Assembly (NCBI GenBank): GCA_938020565.1
Contig: CALIHP010000002.1
Span: 1 to 64,000 of the forward strand
DNA: 64,000 bases
Source: an uncultured Anaerolineaceae bacterium
Lineage (GTDB): Bacteria > Chloroflexota > Anaerolineae > Anaerolineales > Anaerolineaceae
Reading direction: 5' to 3'
The translations under genes and the position numbers were made by a program. The notes under the pieces were generated by a model. The model did not search any database. It saw nothing but the letters and a program-made list of their open reading frames with translations, and was not told the origin of the DNA. This document shows, in pieces, positions 16,099-23,597 of the stretch (position 1 is its first letter; the number at the start of each line of letters is the position of its first letter).

Positions 16099-17763
16099 CT
16101 ATTCCCGCGTCAGCCGGTAGAAGAGCTCTCCACCGGGATAGATTTTAACGTCGGCGAAACCGCGCTGCGTCAGGAACCGGGCGGCGGTATTCGCGCGGAC
16201 CCCGGCGGCGCAGAAGACAACGGTTTCCTTCGCCGGATCGAGTTCTGATATCCGTTCACGGAGCTTCCCCAGCGGAATCGCGACCGCGCCGGGAATCTTC
16301 GCGATTTTCCGTTCCCAGTCCTCGCGCACGTCCAGGATCGCGGTCTTCGCGGGGTCATGCGTTTCGACGACGTCCCATTTCGCGAAGGCGACCAGGCCGT
16401 TGACGACGTTTTCGGCGACGAACCCGAGCATGTTCACCGGGTCCTTCGCCGATGAGAACGGCGGCGCGTACGCCAGCTCAAGCTGCTTGAGATCGAAGAC
16501 CGAGGCGCTGAAATACATCGCGGCGGCGATGACGTCGATCCGTTTATCAACTCCTTTCTCTCCGAAGATCTGAGCGCCGAAGATTTTCTTCCCGTCGGGC
16601 GCGAAGATCAGCTTGATATACAGCGGCGTCGCGCCGGGATAGTAGCCGGCGTGGTCGCCCTGCCGGATCAGGACGGTCCGATAATCGACGCCTTCGGCTT
16701 TCCCGTCGCGGACGAGCGTTTTTTCGCTTTGCCCCACGGCGGCGGCGCTCAGGCTGAAGAGCTTCACGATCGAGACGCCGAACGTTCCGGGATAGACCGA
16801 ATCGATCCCATGGATCCGGTCGGCGGCGATACGTGCCTGTTTGTTGGCGGGGCCGGCGAGCGGGATCATCGCAGGACTGCCGGTCACGCGGTCGCGGACC
16901 TCGATCACGTCGCCGAGCGCGTAGATCGACGGGTCGCTCGTCAGGAGGCGCTCGTCCACGACGACACCCCCGCGCGGGTTGAGTTCCAGCCCGGCGTCGC
17001 GCGCTAACTCGCTGTTGGGGCGGACGCCGATCGAAAGGATCACAAGGTCGACCCGCAGCGAGCTCCCGTTTTTCAGCGACAGCGTAACGCCGCCGCTGTC
17101 AGACTCGAACGAGGCCGCCGCGTCGCCGAGGATCAGTTCCACCCCGTTCCGCCGCAGCTCGCCGTTCAGCGCCAGCGCCATTTCGGGATCGAACGGCGCG
17201 AAGAGCTGCGGCTGGGCTTCTATGAGCGTGACGTCGATTCCGCGATGACGCAGGTTTTCGGCCATTTCCAGCCCGATAAAGCCGCCGCCGATGACGACGG
17301 CGGTTTTCGCCTGAACCGATTCGATCGCGGCGATGATCCGGTCGGTATCCGGGATGGTCCAAAGCGTATAAATCCGCTCGCCGTCGATCCCCGGGATCGG
17401 GGGCACGAGCGGGCGCGAGCCGGTCGAAAGGACGAGGATATCGTAGCTTTCGTCATAGCTCTCGCCGCTTTCCCGGTTCAGGACGCGGATCGTCTTCGTC
17501 TCCCGATCGATCGCGGTTACCTCGTGACGGACACGGACGTCGACATTGAACCTTTCTTTCATGGACGCCGGCGAATTCAGCAGCAATCTGGCGCGGTCTT
17601 CAATGATGCCGCCGACATGGTACGGCAGACCGCAGTTCGCGTAGGAAATGTATTCGCCGCGTTCGAAGATGATGATATCGGCGGTCTCGTCCAGCCTGCG
17701 CAGTCTTGCGGCGGTACCCGCGCCGCCGGCGACGCCGCCGACGATACAGATTTTTTTCGGCAT
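16099..17763 (-). CDS. CoA-disulfide reductase with C-terminal rhodanese domain
   Basis: 554-residue FAD flavoprotein of the CoADR-RHD type. It probably reduces CoA disulfide, CoA persulfide or polysulfide with NAD(P)H in the cytoplasm. The FAD fold is GGVAGGAGTAARLRRL; the redox Cys is C44 in SYANCGLPYHVGG; a second nucleotide fold is VVIGGGFIGLEMAENL. After the dimerisation domain, residues from about 465 form a rhodanese domain with active-site C518 in VVFCAAGVRANTAARF. Both catalytic Cys are present. It follows the beta-glucosidase gene by three bases and is presumably co-transcribed. NADH oxidase activity is an alternative within the same family. Confidence 0.9.
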   Translation of the reverse strand: MPKKICIVGGVAGGAGTAARLRRLDETADIIIFERGEYISYANCGLPYHVGGIIEDRARLLLNSPASMKERFNVDVRVRHEVTAIDRETKTIRVLNRESGESYDESYDILVLSTGSRPLVPPIPGIDGERIYTLWTIPDTDRIIAAIESVQAKTAVVIGGGFIGLEMAENLRHRGIDVTLIEAQPQLFAPFDPEMALALNGELRRNGVELILGDAAASFESDSGGVTLSLKNGSSLRVDLVILSIGVRPNSELARDAGLELNPRGGVVVDERLLTSDPSIYALGDVIEVRDRVTGSPAMIPLAGPANKQARIAADRIHGIDSVYPGTFGVSIVKLFSLSAAAVGQSEKTLVRDGKAEGVDYRTVLIRQGDHAGYYPGATPLYIKLIFAPDGKKIFGAQIFGEKGVDKRIDVIAAAMYFSASVFDLKQLELAYAPPFSSAKDPVNMLGFVAENVVNGLVAFAKWDVVETHDPAKTAILDVREDWERKIAKIPGAVAIPLGKLRERISELDPAKETVVFCAAGVRANTAARFLTQRGFADVKIYPGGELFYRLTRE

Positions 17764-17766
17764 CAG

Positions 17767-20073
17767 CTAATTCCTTTCATTCCCTTCCGTTATTTTCTTC
17801 ATCAGCCGGTCGAATTCCTGAAGGACGGTCTCCATGACGGCGGGATCGTAGCGGTCCTGCATCCACGACCGCATGCTGTGCAGCGGCATCCAGCTCATCA
17901 TGCTCAGGACCATCGGGTTCGCCTTTGCCAGCTCGGCGTCCAGGTCGGCGTCCGGCGGGAGGAACGTCTGCGCGATGCCTTCGATCAGGGGACGCAGGAT
18001 CTTTTCCGCTCCGGGGAAGCGAAGCATGTCGCCGATGAGCGTGTCGGGCGTGACGTCGATCGGGAGCGGCGGGTCGCCGGGGAGATCGACGGTCAGCGCG
18101 GCGCGGATATCGCGCGAGGAAGCGGAAAAGCGGATTTCGTATTTCCCGCCGTCAACGTACCATCCGCCGGTCCGCGTTTCCCAGACGGCGAACGCGCGGC
18201 GGTCGAGTGTGAAGCTGACGGTTCTGGTTTCGCCGGGCTCGAGCGCAATTTTCGCGAAGTCGCGGAGCTCCTGAGCGGGGCGCGGACGGCTGGGGTTCAG
18301 CGGGGCGACGTACAGCTGGACAATTTCTTTTCCGGAACGGTCGCCTGTATTGGCGACGTCGACCGAAACGCGGACGACCGGCCCGCCGTCAATGGAATCG
18401 ATCCGCTCATTCGTATAGGAGAATGTCGTGTAACTCAGACCGTGACCGAACGGGAAGCGTGGGGTCAGTTTTTTCGTGTCGTAATAGCGGTAGCCGACGA
18501 AAACGCCTTCGCGGTATTCGACGCGGTCGCCTTCGCCGGGGAAGAAGAGCGCGGAGGGATTCTGTTCCAGGTGAGTCGGGAAAGTTTCGGCTAATTTGGC
18601 GCAGGGGTTGACCTTTCCGAAAAGCACGTCGCAGACGGCGGCGCCGCCGGCTTCGCCGGCTAAATAGGCTTCGAGAATCGCCGGTACGCCGTCGGCCCAG
18701 GGGAGCTCGACCGGCGCGCCGTTATGCAGCACGACGGCGAGATTTGGCTGGACCGCGCGGACGGCTTCGATCAGGTCATTCTGACAGCGCGGCAGGGCCA
18801 TCCGCGTCCGGTCGTACCCTTCGGATTCAAAATCGTCCGGAAGCCCGACGAAGAGAACGGCGACGTCGGCTTCCTTCGCCGCCGTGATGGCCTCCGAGCG
18901 CAGCGCCGGGTTGATTTCGTCCGTGTTGTCGTCAAAGCCTTTGGCGAAGCGGACGTCCGCGGCGAACGATTTCGCGGCTTCGACGGCGGCGTCGATCCGC
19001 CAGGGGTTGATATGCGATGAGCCGGAGCCCTGATAACGCGGTTCAGCGGCATACGCGCCGATCAGCGCGATTTTCCGCGCGGGATCGAGCGGCAGGAGCC
19101 GATTCTCATTTTTGAGCAGCACGATTGTCTGCGCGGCGATTTCTCGCGCGAGCGCATGATCCGCGGCGCGGTCAAAGACGGCTTTTTCGTTCCGCCCGGA
19201 AAGCGCGCGGTTGACGATCGTCAGGATCCGGCGCACGGCGCGGTCGAGCGTTTCGATTGGCAGACGTCCGGACCTGACGGCGGCGACGACGAGCTCGTCG
19301 GTGTGCTTCCCGGAGGCGGGCATCTCCAATTCGCAGCCGGCAGCGATTCCCGCGACATGGTCGTTGACCGCGCCCCAGTCGGTCATGACGAAGCCGTCGA
19401 AGCCCCAGTCGTCCCGGAGCCGTCCGGTCAGCGCGGTCGGATTTTCCGAGCCGTATACGCCGTTCGTCTTGTTATAGGCGGTCATCACGGTCCAGGGATG
19501 GCTCTTTTTTACGGCGCGTTCGAAGTCCGCCCAGTAGATCTCGCGGAGCGTTCGTTCGTCGATCACGGCGTTGACCGCCATGCGGCGGGTTTCCTGATTG
19601 TTGGCGGCGAAGTGCTTGAGCGAGGCGCCGACGTTTTGAGACTGGACCCCGTTGATCCAGGCGGCGGCGATTTCGCCGGAGACGACCGGATCCTCGGAGA
19701 AGTACTCGAAATTCCGGCCGCAGAGCGGCGAGCGCTTGATATTCGCGCCGGGGCCAAGGAGGACCTGAACGTTTTCGGCCTGGGCTTCGTTCCCCAGCGC
19801 CGCCCCCATCCTGAAAACGAGGTCGCGATCGAAGGAGCAGGCCAATCCCGCTCCCGTCGGAAAGCAGACGGCGACCTCGCTGTCATGGATCGAGAGGTAT
19901 TCGCTTTTGGAAAGGTCCTGTTTGCGAAGTCCATGCGGCCCGTCGGAGAGCATGATCGACGGGATCCCCAGCCGTTCGATGGGCTTGGTATGCCAGTTGG
20001 TAAAGCCGGAACAGAGCGACGCTTTTTCTTCGAGCGTCATGTCTTTTAGCAGTAGGTCGATATTCAGTTTCAC
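17767..20073 (-). CDS. Glycoside hydrolase family 3 beta-glucosidase
   Basis: 768 residues, without signal peptide, so a cytoplasmic enzyme acting on imported beta-glucosides or cello/xylo-oligosaccharides. The GH3 N-terminal barrel has KHFAANNQE near residues 153-161 and the nucleophile D232 in GFVMTDWGA. The GH3_C domain and a fibronectin III-like domain (STRF...) follow. About 100 extra C-terminal residues, with helices such as LHSMRSWMQDRYDP, are seen in some relatives. GTG start with AAAGGAG upstream. Beta-xylosidase is a possible alternative, since the neighbouring operon uses xylose. Confidence 0.92.
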   Translation of the reverse strand: MKLNIDLLLKDMTLEEKASLCSGFTNWHTKPIERLGIPSIMLSDGPHGLRKQDLSKSEYLSIHDSEVAVCFPTGAGLACSFDRDLVFRMGAALGNEAQAENVQVLLGPGANIKRSPLCGRNFEYFSEDPVVSGEIAAAWINGVQSQNVGASLKHFAANNQETRRMAVNAVIDERTLREIYWADFERAVKKSHPWTVMTAYNKTNGVYGSENPTALTGRLRDDWGFDGFVMTDWGAVNDHVAGIAAGCELEMPASGKHTDELVVAAVRSGRLPIETLDRAVRRILTIVNRALSGRNEKAVFDRAADHALAREIAAQTIVLLKNENRLLPLDPARKIALIGAYAAEPRYQGSGSSHINPWRIDAAVEAAKSFAADVRFAKGFDDNTDEINPALRSEAITAAKEADVAVLFVGLPDDFESEGYDRTRMALPRCQNDLIEAVRAVQPNLAVVLHNGAPVELPWADGVPAILEAYLAGEAGGAAVCDVLFGKVNPCAKLAETFPTHLEQNPSALFFPGEGDRVEYREGVFVGYRYYDTKKLTPRFPFGHGLSYTTFSYTNERIDSIDGGPVVRVSVDVANTGDRSGKEIVQLYVAPLNPSRPRPAQELRDFAKIALEPGETRTVSFTLDRRAFAVWETRTGGWYVDGGKYEIRFSASSRDIRAALTVDLPGDPPLPIDVTPDTLIGDMLRFPGAEKILRPLIEGIAQTFLPPDADLDAELAKANPMVLSMMSWMPLHSMRSWMQDRYDPAVMETVLQEFDRLMKKITEGNERN

Positions 20074-20161
20074 GGGGATACTCCTTTGATCCTTTACCGG
20101 TCGTTTGGGTTGAAAACAGCTGTAAAAAATGCGAATTGCTTTGTGGTCTGTCTTAATAACT

Positions 20162-20167
20162 ATTATA
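20162..20167 (-). promoter_or_regulatory. -10 box for the beta-glucosidase operon
   Basis: On the minus strand GGCTATAATAG contains a perfect TATAAT, about 90 bases before the GTG start. No good -35 is seen, which would suit activator control. Confidence 0.4.
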
Positions 20168-20265
20168 GCCGTTGAGACCGCGGCCCCGGGCGAAAAGCGG
20201 CGTGGAACTTTCAGTTTCGGCGGGATACCCCCCTATGACTTTTCAGAGTAGCGCGAATGGGCGAA

Positions 20266-20293
20266 TTGCGGTATCTTAACGTAGAAATAAAAT
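20266..20293 (+). promoter_or_regulatory. Promoter of the phage-like cassette
   Basis: TTGCGG at 20266-20271 and TAAAAT at 20288-20293 have a 16-base spacer, ending 43 bases before the first start codon. Confidence 0.5.
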
Positions 20294-20336
20294 TCTAGCG
20301 CTTGCGAACGCAGCGCGGCGAGAAGGGAGCGAAAAA

Positions 20337-20612
20337 TTGGCGCGGAGACCTTATTCAATTGACGACCTGATCCGGTTACTGGGGGATCAGATGGACGCGG
20401 CGCGAAGCTGGGGCGAGGAAGAAGCGGAGCTTCCGCTTCGCGACCGGCTCCGCGTACTGGACATGATCGGGCGGACCTGTTCCCGGCTGGCGGCGCTTAT
20501 CGCGCAGCAGGAGAAAACCGCCGGGAATGGAACGGACCGGCTGAATCAGGTTTTACAGCAGGTTTTAGACGAACTCCGCAGCGGGAATCGCGCAGCGGAA
20601 CGGGATAAATAA
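20337..20612 (+). CDS. Small helical protein of the phage-like cassette
   Basis: 91 residues, acidic and mostly helical (SIDDLIRLLGDQMDAARSW and a long second helix). TTG start with GGGAG upstream. It lies directly ahead of a coiled-coil protein and the terminase large subunit, so a role as a small terminase or packaging accessory is possible by position alone. No helix-turn-helix is clear. Confidence 0.6.
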   Translation: MARRPYSIDDLIRLLGDQMDAARSWGEEEAELPLRDRLRVLDMIGRTCSRLAALIAQQEKTAGNGTDRLNQVLQQVLDELRSGNRAAERDK

Positions 20613-20622
20613 AGGAGAACGG

Positions 20623-20895
20623 ATGGACGAGCGCGAGGCGGTAACGGCCGGCCGGGTTTTACATGTTCTGGACCTGATCCGTGCGGATTTGGCTGGGCTT
20701 CGGATCGAGCTGGCGCATCAGCGCGAGCTGACCGAGCGGCGGCTTGACGGGATTGAAACGCGGCTGGAGGATCATGAAACGCGGCTCCGCGACGCATCGA
20801 CGGGCGTGACGCAGTTCCGCTTCTGGTCCACGATGAGCAGCGGCGGTTCGGCGCTGATGTCGCTGGCGGCGCTGATCCGGTCGTATTTCGCATGA
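20623..20895 (+). CDS. Coiled-coil protein with C-terminal hydrophobic segment
   Basis: 90 residues. A coiled coil with heptads (RRLDGIETRLEDHETRLRDA) covers residues 30-60, and the last 25 residues (FWSTMSSGGSALMSLAALI) may be a membrane segment. This layout resembles XhlA/holin-accessory proteins of phages. AAGGAG precedes the ATG. The stop overlaps the terminase start by four bases. The lysis role is inferred from architecture and the M23 gene downstream. Confidence 0.6.
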   Translation: MDEREAVTAGRVLHVLDLIRADLAGLRIELAHQRELTERRLDGIETRLEDHETRLRDASTGVTQFRFWSTMSSGGSALMSLAALIRSYFA

Positions 20896-22445
20896 AGCGG
20901 GCGGCGTTTTCCTCCGGCGATCCTGAGCGGGACGCGCTTCGGACGGCGCTCGCGGACGCGGCGATTTTTTCGGCGTTGGGCGGGATCCGGCTCAGGCGGT
21001 ATCAGCTTGCGCCGGCGCGGGCGATCCTGTCCGCGGTCCTTTCGGATCAGGGCGGGCGGTTCGCCGTTCTCTTCCCGCGGCAGAGCGGAAAGAACGAGCT
21101 TCAGGCGCAGATCGAGGCGTACCTTCTGACGTTATTTTCGTCGGAGGGCGGCGAAATCGTCAAGGTCAGCCCGACGTTCCGACCGCAGGCGCTCAACAGT
21201 ATCCGGAGGCTGGAACGGGTCCTGACGCGGCACCCGCTGACGCGCGGGCGCTGGCGGAGGCGAGGGGCGGCGATTCTCGAGGTTGGGCGGGCGTCGATTA
21301 CGTTCCTGAGCGGGAGCCCGGGCGCGAATATCGTTGGGGCGACGGCTTCGCTCCTGTTGGAGGTTGACGAGGCTCAGGACGTTTTGCCGGCGAAATTCGA
21401 TCATGAGATCGCGCCGATGGCGGCGGCGCGCAACGCGGTCGTCGTATTCTGGGGAACGGCCTGGACGGCGGAGACGCTTTTAGCGCGCGAGCTCGCCGGG
21501 GCGCGGGCGGACGAGACGGAGAAAGAGCGCCGCGCCTTCGTCCTCAGCGCGCCGGAGGTCGCCGCCGAGGTCCCGGTGTATGGCGCGTTCGTCGCGGATC
21601 AGCTCGCCCGGCTTGGCCGCGACCATCCGATTATCCGGACGCAGTTCTTCAGCGAAACGATCGACGGCCAGATTGGCCTTTTCAGCGAGCGGGTCGTCGC
21701 GCGGATAATCGGGACGCATTGCTGCGGCAGGGAACCGGAGGCGGAAGAGCGCTGCGTCATGCTGGTGGATTTCGCCGGATCGAGTGAAACGTCGAATCGG
21801 GAAACGGACGCCGAGGCGGACGCGCGAGACCGGACGGCGGTCACGATCGTCAGCGCATCCCGGAACGACGGAGAGGCGAGCGAGTCGGTCGCGCCGGTCT
21901 GGCTCGTTCGCTGGCGGGCTGTCTGGCTGAACCGGGCGCTCGCGGACCAGACCGCCGAGCTGATCCTGATCGGCAGGCGCTGGCAGGTGGGGCGGATCGT
22001 TGCGGACGCGACCGGGGTCGGCGCAGGGCCGGTTTCCGCGCTGATCGACGCGTTCGGGCCGGAACTCGTTCGTCCGTTTACGTTCAGCGCCGCGTCGAAA
22101 AGCGCGCTGGGCTGGGATTTTTCAGCGCTTTTAGAACAGGGCCGCTGGCGCGAGGGGTCGTCGGCGGGTCCTAGCAACGAGGATCAGCTCGTCTGGCGCG
22201 ATACCTTCCTGGCGCAGCTGCGCGCGGCGCGCGGCGAGATTTCTCCCGGTCCGGAAAAGCGGCTGAAATGGTCGGTCCCCGACGGCGCGCGTGAAGCTGG
22301 GAGCGGGGCGCGGCTGCATGACGATCTGTTGATGAGCGCGGCGATGATTACCGTCGTTGACCGCGAGTACCACGGCGGGGAACCCACCGGCGAATATGGA
22401 CATGCGCCGGACCCGCTCGAAGATTATGACAACACGCAAGATTAA
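20892..22445 (+). CDS. Phage terminase large subunit
   Basis: 517 residues; ATP-driven DNA packaging motor with nuclease. The ATPase has a Walker A-like FPRQSGKNE at residues 61-69, Walker B LLLEVDEAQDV near 155-163, and a coupling GTAW. The C-terminal nuclease begins with the acidic MLVDFAG near residue 288, and a second acidic site is IVADATGVG near 370. No disruption is seen, so the gene appears intact. No portal, capsid or tail gene follows. An M23 endopeptidase gene comes 10 bases later. Confidence 0.85.
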   Translation: MKRAAFSSGDPERDALRTALADAAIFSALGGIRLRRYQLAPARAILSAVLSDQGGRFAVLFPRQSGKNELQAQIEAYLLTLFSSEGGEIVKVSPTFRPQALNSIRRLERVLTRHPLTRGRWRRRGAAILEVGRASITFLSGSPGANIVGATASLLLEVDEAQDVLPAKFDHEIAPMAAARNAVVVFWGTAWTAETLLARELAGARADETEKERRAFVLSAPEVAAEVPVYGAFVADQLARLGRDHPIIRTQFFSETIDGQIGLFSERVVARIIGTHCCGREPEAEERCVMLVDFAGSSETSNRETDAEADARDRTAVTIVSASRNDGEASESVAPVWLVRWRAVWLNRALADQTAELILIGRRWQVGRIVADATGVGAGPVSALIDAFGPELVRPFTFSAASKSALGWDFSALLEQGRWREGSSAGPSNEDQLVWRDTFLAQLRAARGEISPGPEKRLKWSVPDGAREAGSGARLHDDLLMSAAMITVVDREYHGGEPTGEYGHAPDPLEDYDNTQD

Positions 22446-22455
22446 GGAGGTCCTC

Positions 22456-23103
22456 ATGAAATTAACCTATCCCTTTAACGGTTCCTATCCGATAACGCAG
22501 CGTTTCGGCGAGCGGATCACCGATCCGAAAGGCCATACCGGCGTCGATTTCGCGCTCCCGAAGGGAACGCCCGTTCTCGCCGCCGCGGACGGGGTCATCC
22601 AGTCGACCGATTGGAAAGAAGGCGGTTACGGTATCTACGTGACCATCCTGCATCCGGATCGGTCGCTCACGCTGTATGCGCACCTGCTCACGGCGGCGCT
22701 TCCCCCGGGGACCCCGGTCGCGCGCGGTCAGGTTTTCGGCCTCAGCGGCAGCAGCGGCTTTTCCACCGGCCCGCATCTGCATTTCGAGCTGCGTATTAAA
22801 GGGAAGGCGGTCGACCCGCTCCCGTTTCTCGAAGCGGACGCGCCGAAAGAGAGCGTGAAGCGAAAGTGGGCGGTGAGCTGCGAAGCGCTGAACGTCCGAT
22901 CGGGACCGAGCCTGGCGTACGCCGTCGTGGGGCAGCTCCGCCAGGGGGAGGTTATCGGCGAGCTCGAACGGCGCGAATCGGTCTGGATTCGGATTGGCGA
23001 CAATCGGTGGACGGCGGTAAAGTACATGAACGAAGCGAACGCGCGCGAAACGGACGGGGAGAAGCCGCCGGCGATCCGCCGCGGGACGTTCAGGACGGAT
23101 TAG
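22456..23103 (+). CDS. M23 endopeptidase with SH3b domain, endolysin-like
   Basis: 215 residues without a signal peptide. The LytM domain has zinc ligands H27 and D31 (GHTGVDFA) and H109 in PHLHFEL, with catalytic H76 (YAHL) and H107. Residues 138-192 form a bacterial SH3 domain (SCEALNVRSGPSLAYAVVGQ). The protein should cleave peptidoglycan peptides, and the missing signal peptide suggests holin-dependent release as for phage endolysins. ATG 22456 is set by AAGGAGGT eight bases upstream; the longer frame overlaps the terminase gene. Confidence 0.88.
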   Translation: MKLTYPFNGSYPITQRFGERITDPKGHTGVDFALPKGTPVLAAADGVIQSTDWKEGGYGIYVTILHPDRSLTLYAHLLTAALPPGTPVARGQVFGLSGSSGFSTGPHLHFELRIKGKAVDPLPFLEADAPKESVKRKWAVSCEALNVRSGPSLAYAVVGQLRQGEVIGELERRESVWIRIGDNRWTAVKYMNEANARETDGEKPPAIRRGTFRTD

Positions 23104-23126
23104 GGCAGGCGGCGGATCGTTTTTTT

Positions 23127-23168
23127 AGCGGAACGTGAGAAGCGGGACCAGGCGCGGTTCCGCTTTTC
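23127..23168 (+). terminator. Terminator of the phage-like cassette
   Basis: AGCGGAAC at 23127-23134 (or the overlapping AGCGGGA at 23141) pairs with GGTTCCGCT at 23056-23064 positions of the next 40 bases, ending at 23164, followed by four T. Two competing stems end at the same T run. Confidence 0.65.
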
Positions 23169-23353
23169 CTTTATCCTTTCAGCGTGGGACGATCAGGCGG
23201 GGTAAAAAGAAAAAACAGCGGTAATGAAATTGAAAGAATACTGAAAAAATCGACAGCCGGCGGGCAAATTTTAGCTGGAATTAAGCCGGGGCCGGCCGCG
23301 GACGAGGTATCGGCGCTTTTTTTCGAGTAGGACCGGCCGGTGAACGGAAACGC

Positions 23354-23365
23354 GAAACCGGTTTC
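23354..23365. promoter_or_regulatory. LacI-family-like operator palindrome
   Basis: GAAACCGGTTTC is a perfect 12-base palindrome with the central CG and GAAAnCGnTTTC form of LacI/CcpA-type operators. It lies 84 bases ahead of the -35 box of the adhesin promoter. No LacI-family gene is in the window. Confidence 0.4.
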
Positions 23366-23449
23366 ATTCAGGCGTCGGCGCTGAACGGCGTTCGGAAGAG
23401 TTGAGCGGCGAAATCCCCGCGAATTCCCGACTGAAAATCATGAAGAAGA

Positions 23450-23478
23450 TTGTCGTTCGTGTAAAAGTATGGTATATT
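23450..23478 (+). promoter_or_regulatory. Promoter of the adhesin-sortase locus
   Basis: TTGTCG at 23450-23455 and TATATT at 23473-23478 are separated by exactly 17 bases. Transcription would begin near 23485, leaving a leader of about 110 bases. Confidence 0.6.
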
Positions 23479-23481
23479 TAG

Positions 23482-23507
23482 ATACGCGAAAAAGGGTTTT
23501 CGCGTAT
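23482..23507 (+). promoter_or_regulatory. Leader hairpin at the 5' end of the adhesin mRNA
   Basis: ATACGCGAAAA and TTTTCGCGTAT form an 11-pair perfect stem with a four-base AGGG loop, at or just after the predicted transcription start. It could protect the very long mRNA from decay. As it ends in TTTG, attenuation is also possible. Confidence 0.55.
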
Positions 23508-23597
23508 TTGGCAGAGTAGACCTATTTTTGATTGGGAAAGCCGCGGGCAGTATTCGCGCTTTCCATGACATATTTACCACATGGGTGAGGGAGTCCA

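Larger units (their letters stand above)
23169..23597 (+). other. Upstream region of the giant adhesin gene
   Basis: About 430 bases without a supportable gene. It is rich in inverted GC motifs such as CCGGCCGG and contains CGGCGC followed by seven T near 23312-23325, a second possible terminator. It also holds a LacI-type palindrome, a promoter and a leader hairpin, which are listed separately. The ATG at 23598 has GAGGGAG upstream. Confidence 0.6.

Noticed and set aside
17245..18594. Plus-strand open frame of 449 codons across the CoA-disulfide reductase and beta-glucosidase genes
   Set aside because: Spans two clear minus-strand genes and has shadow-type composition.
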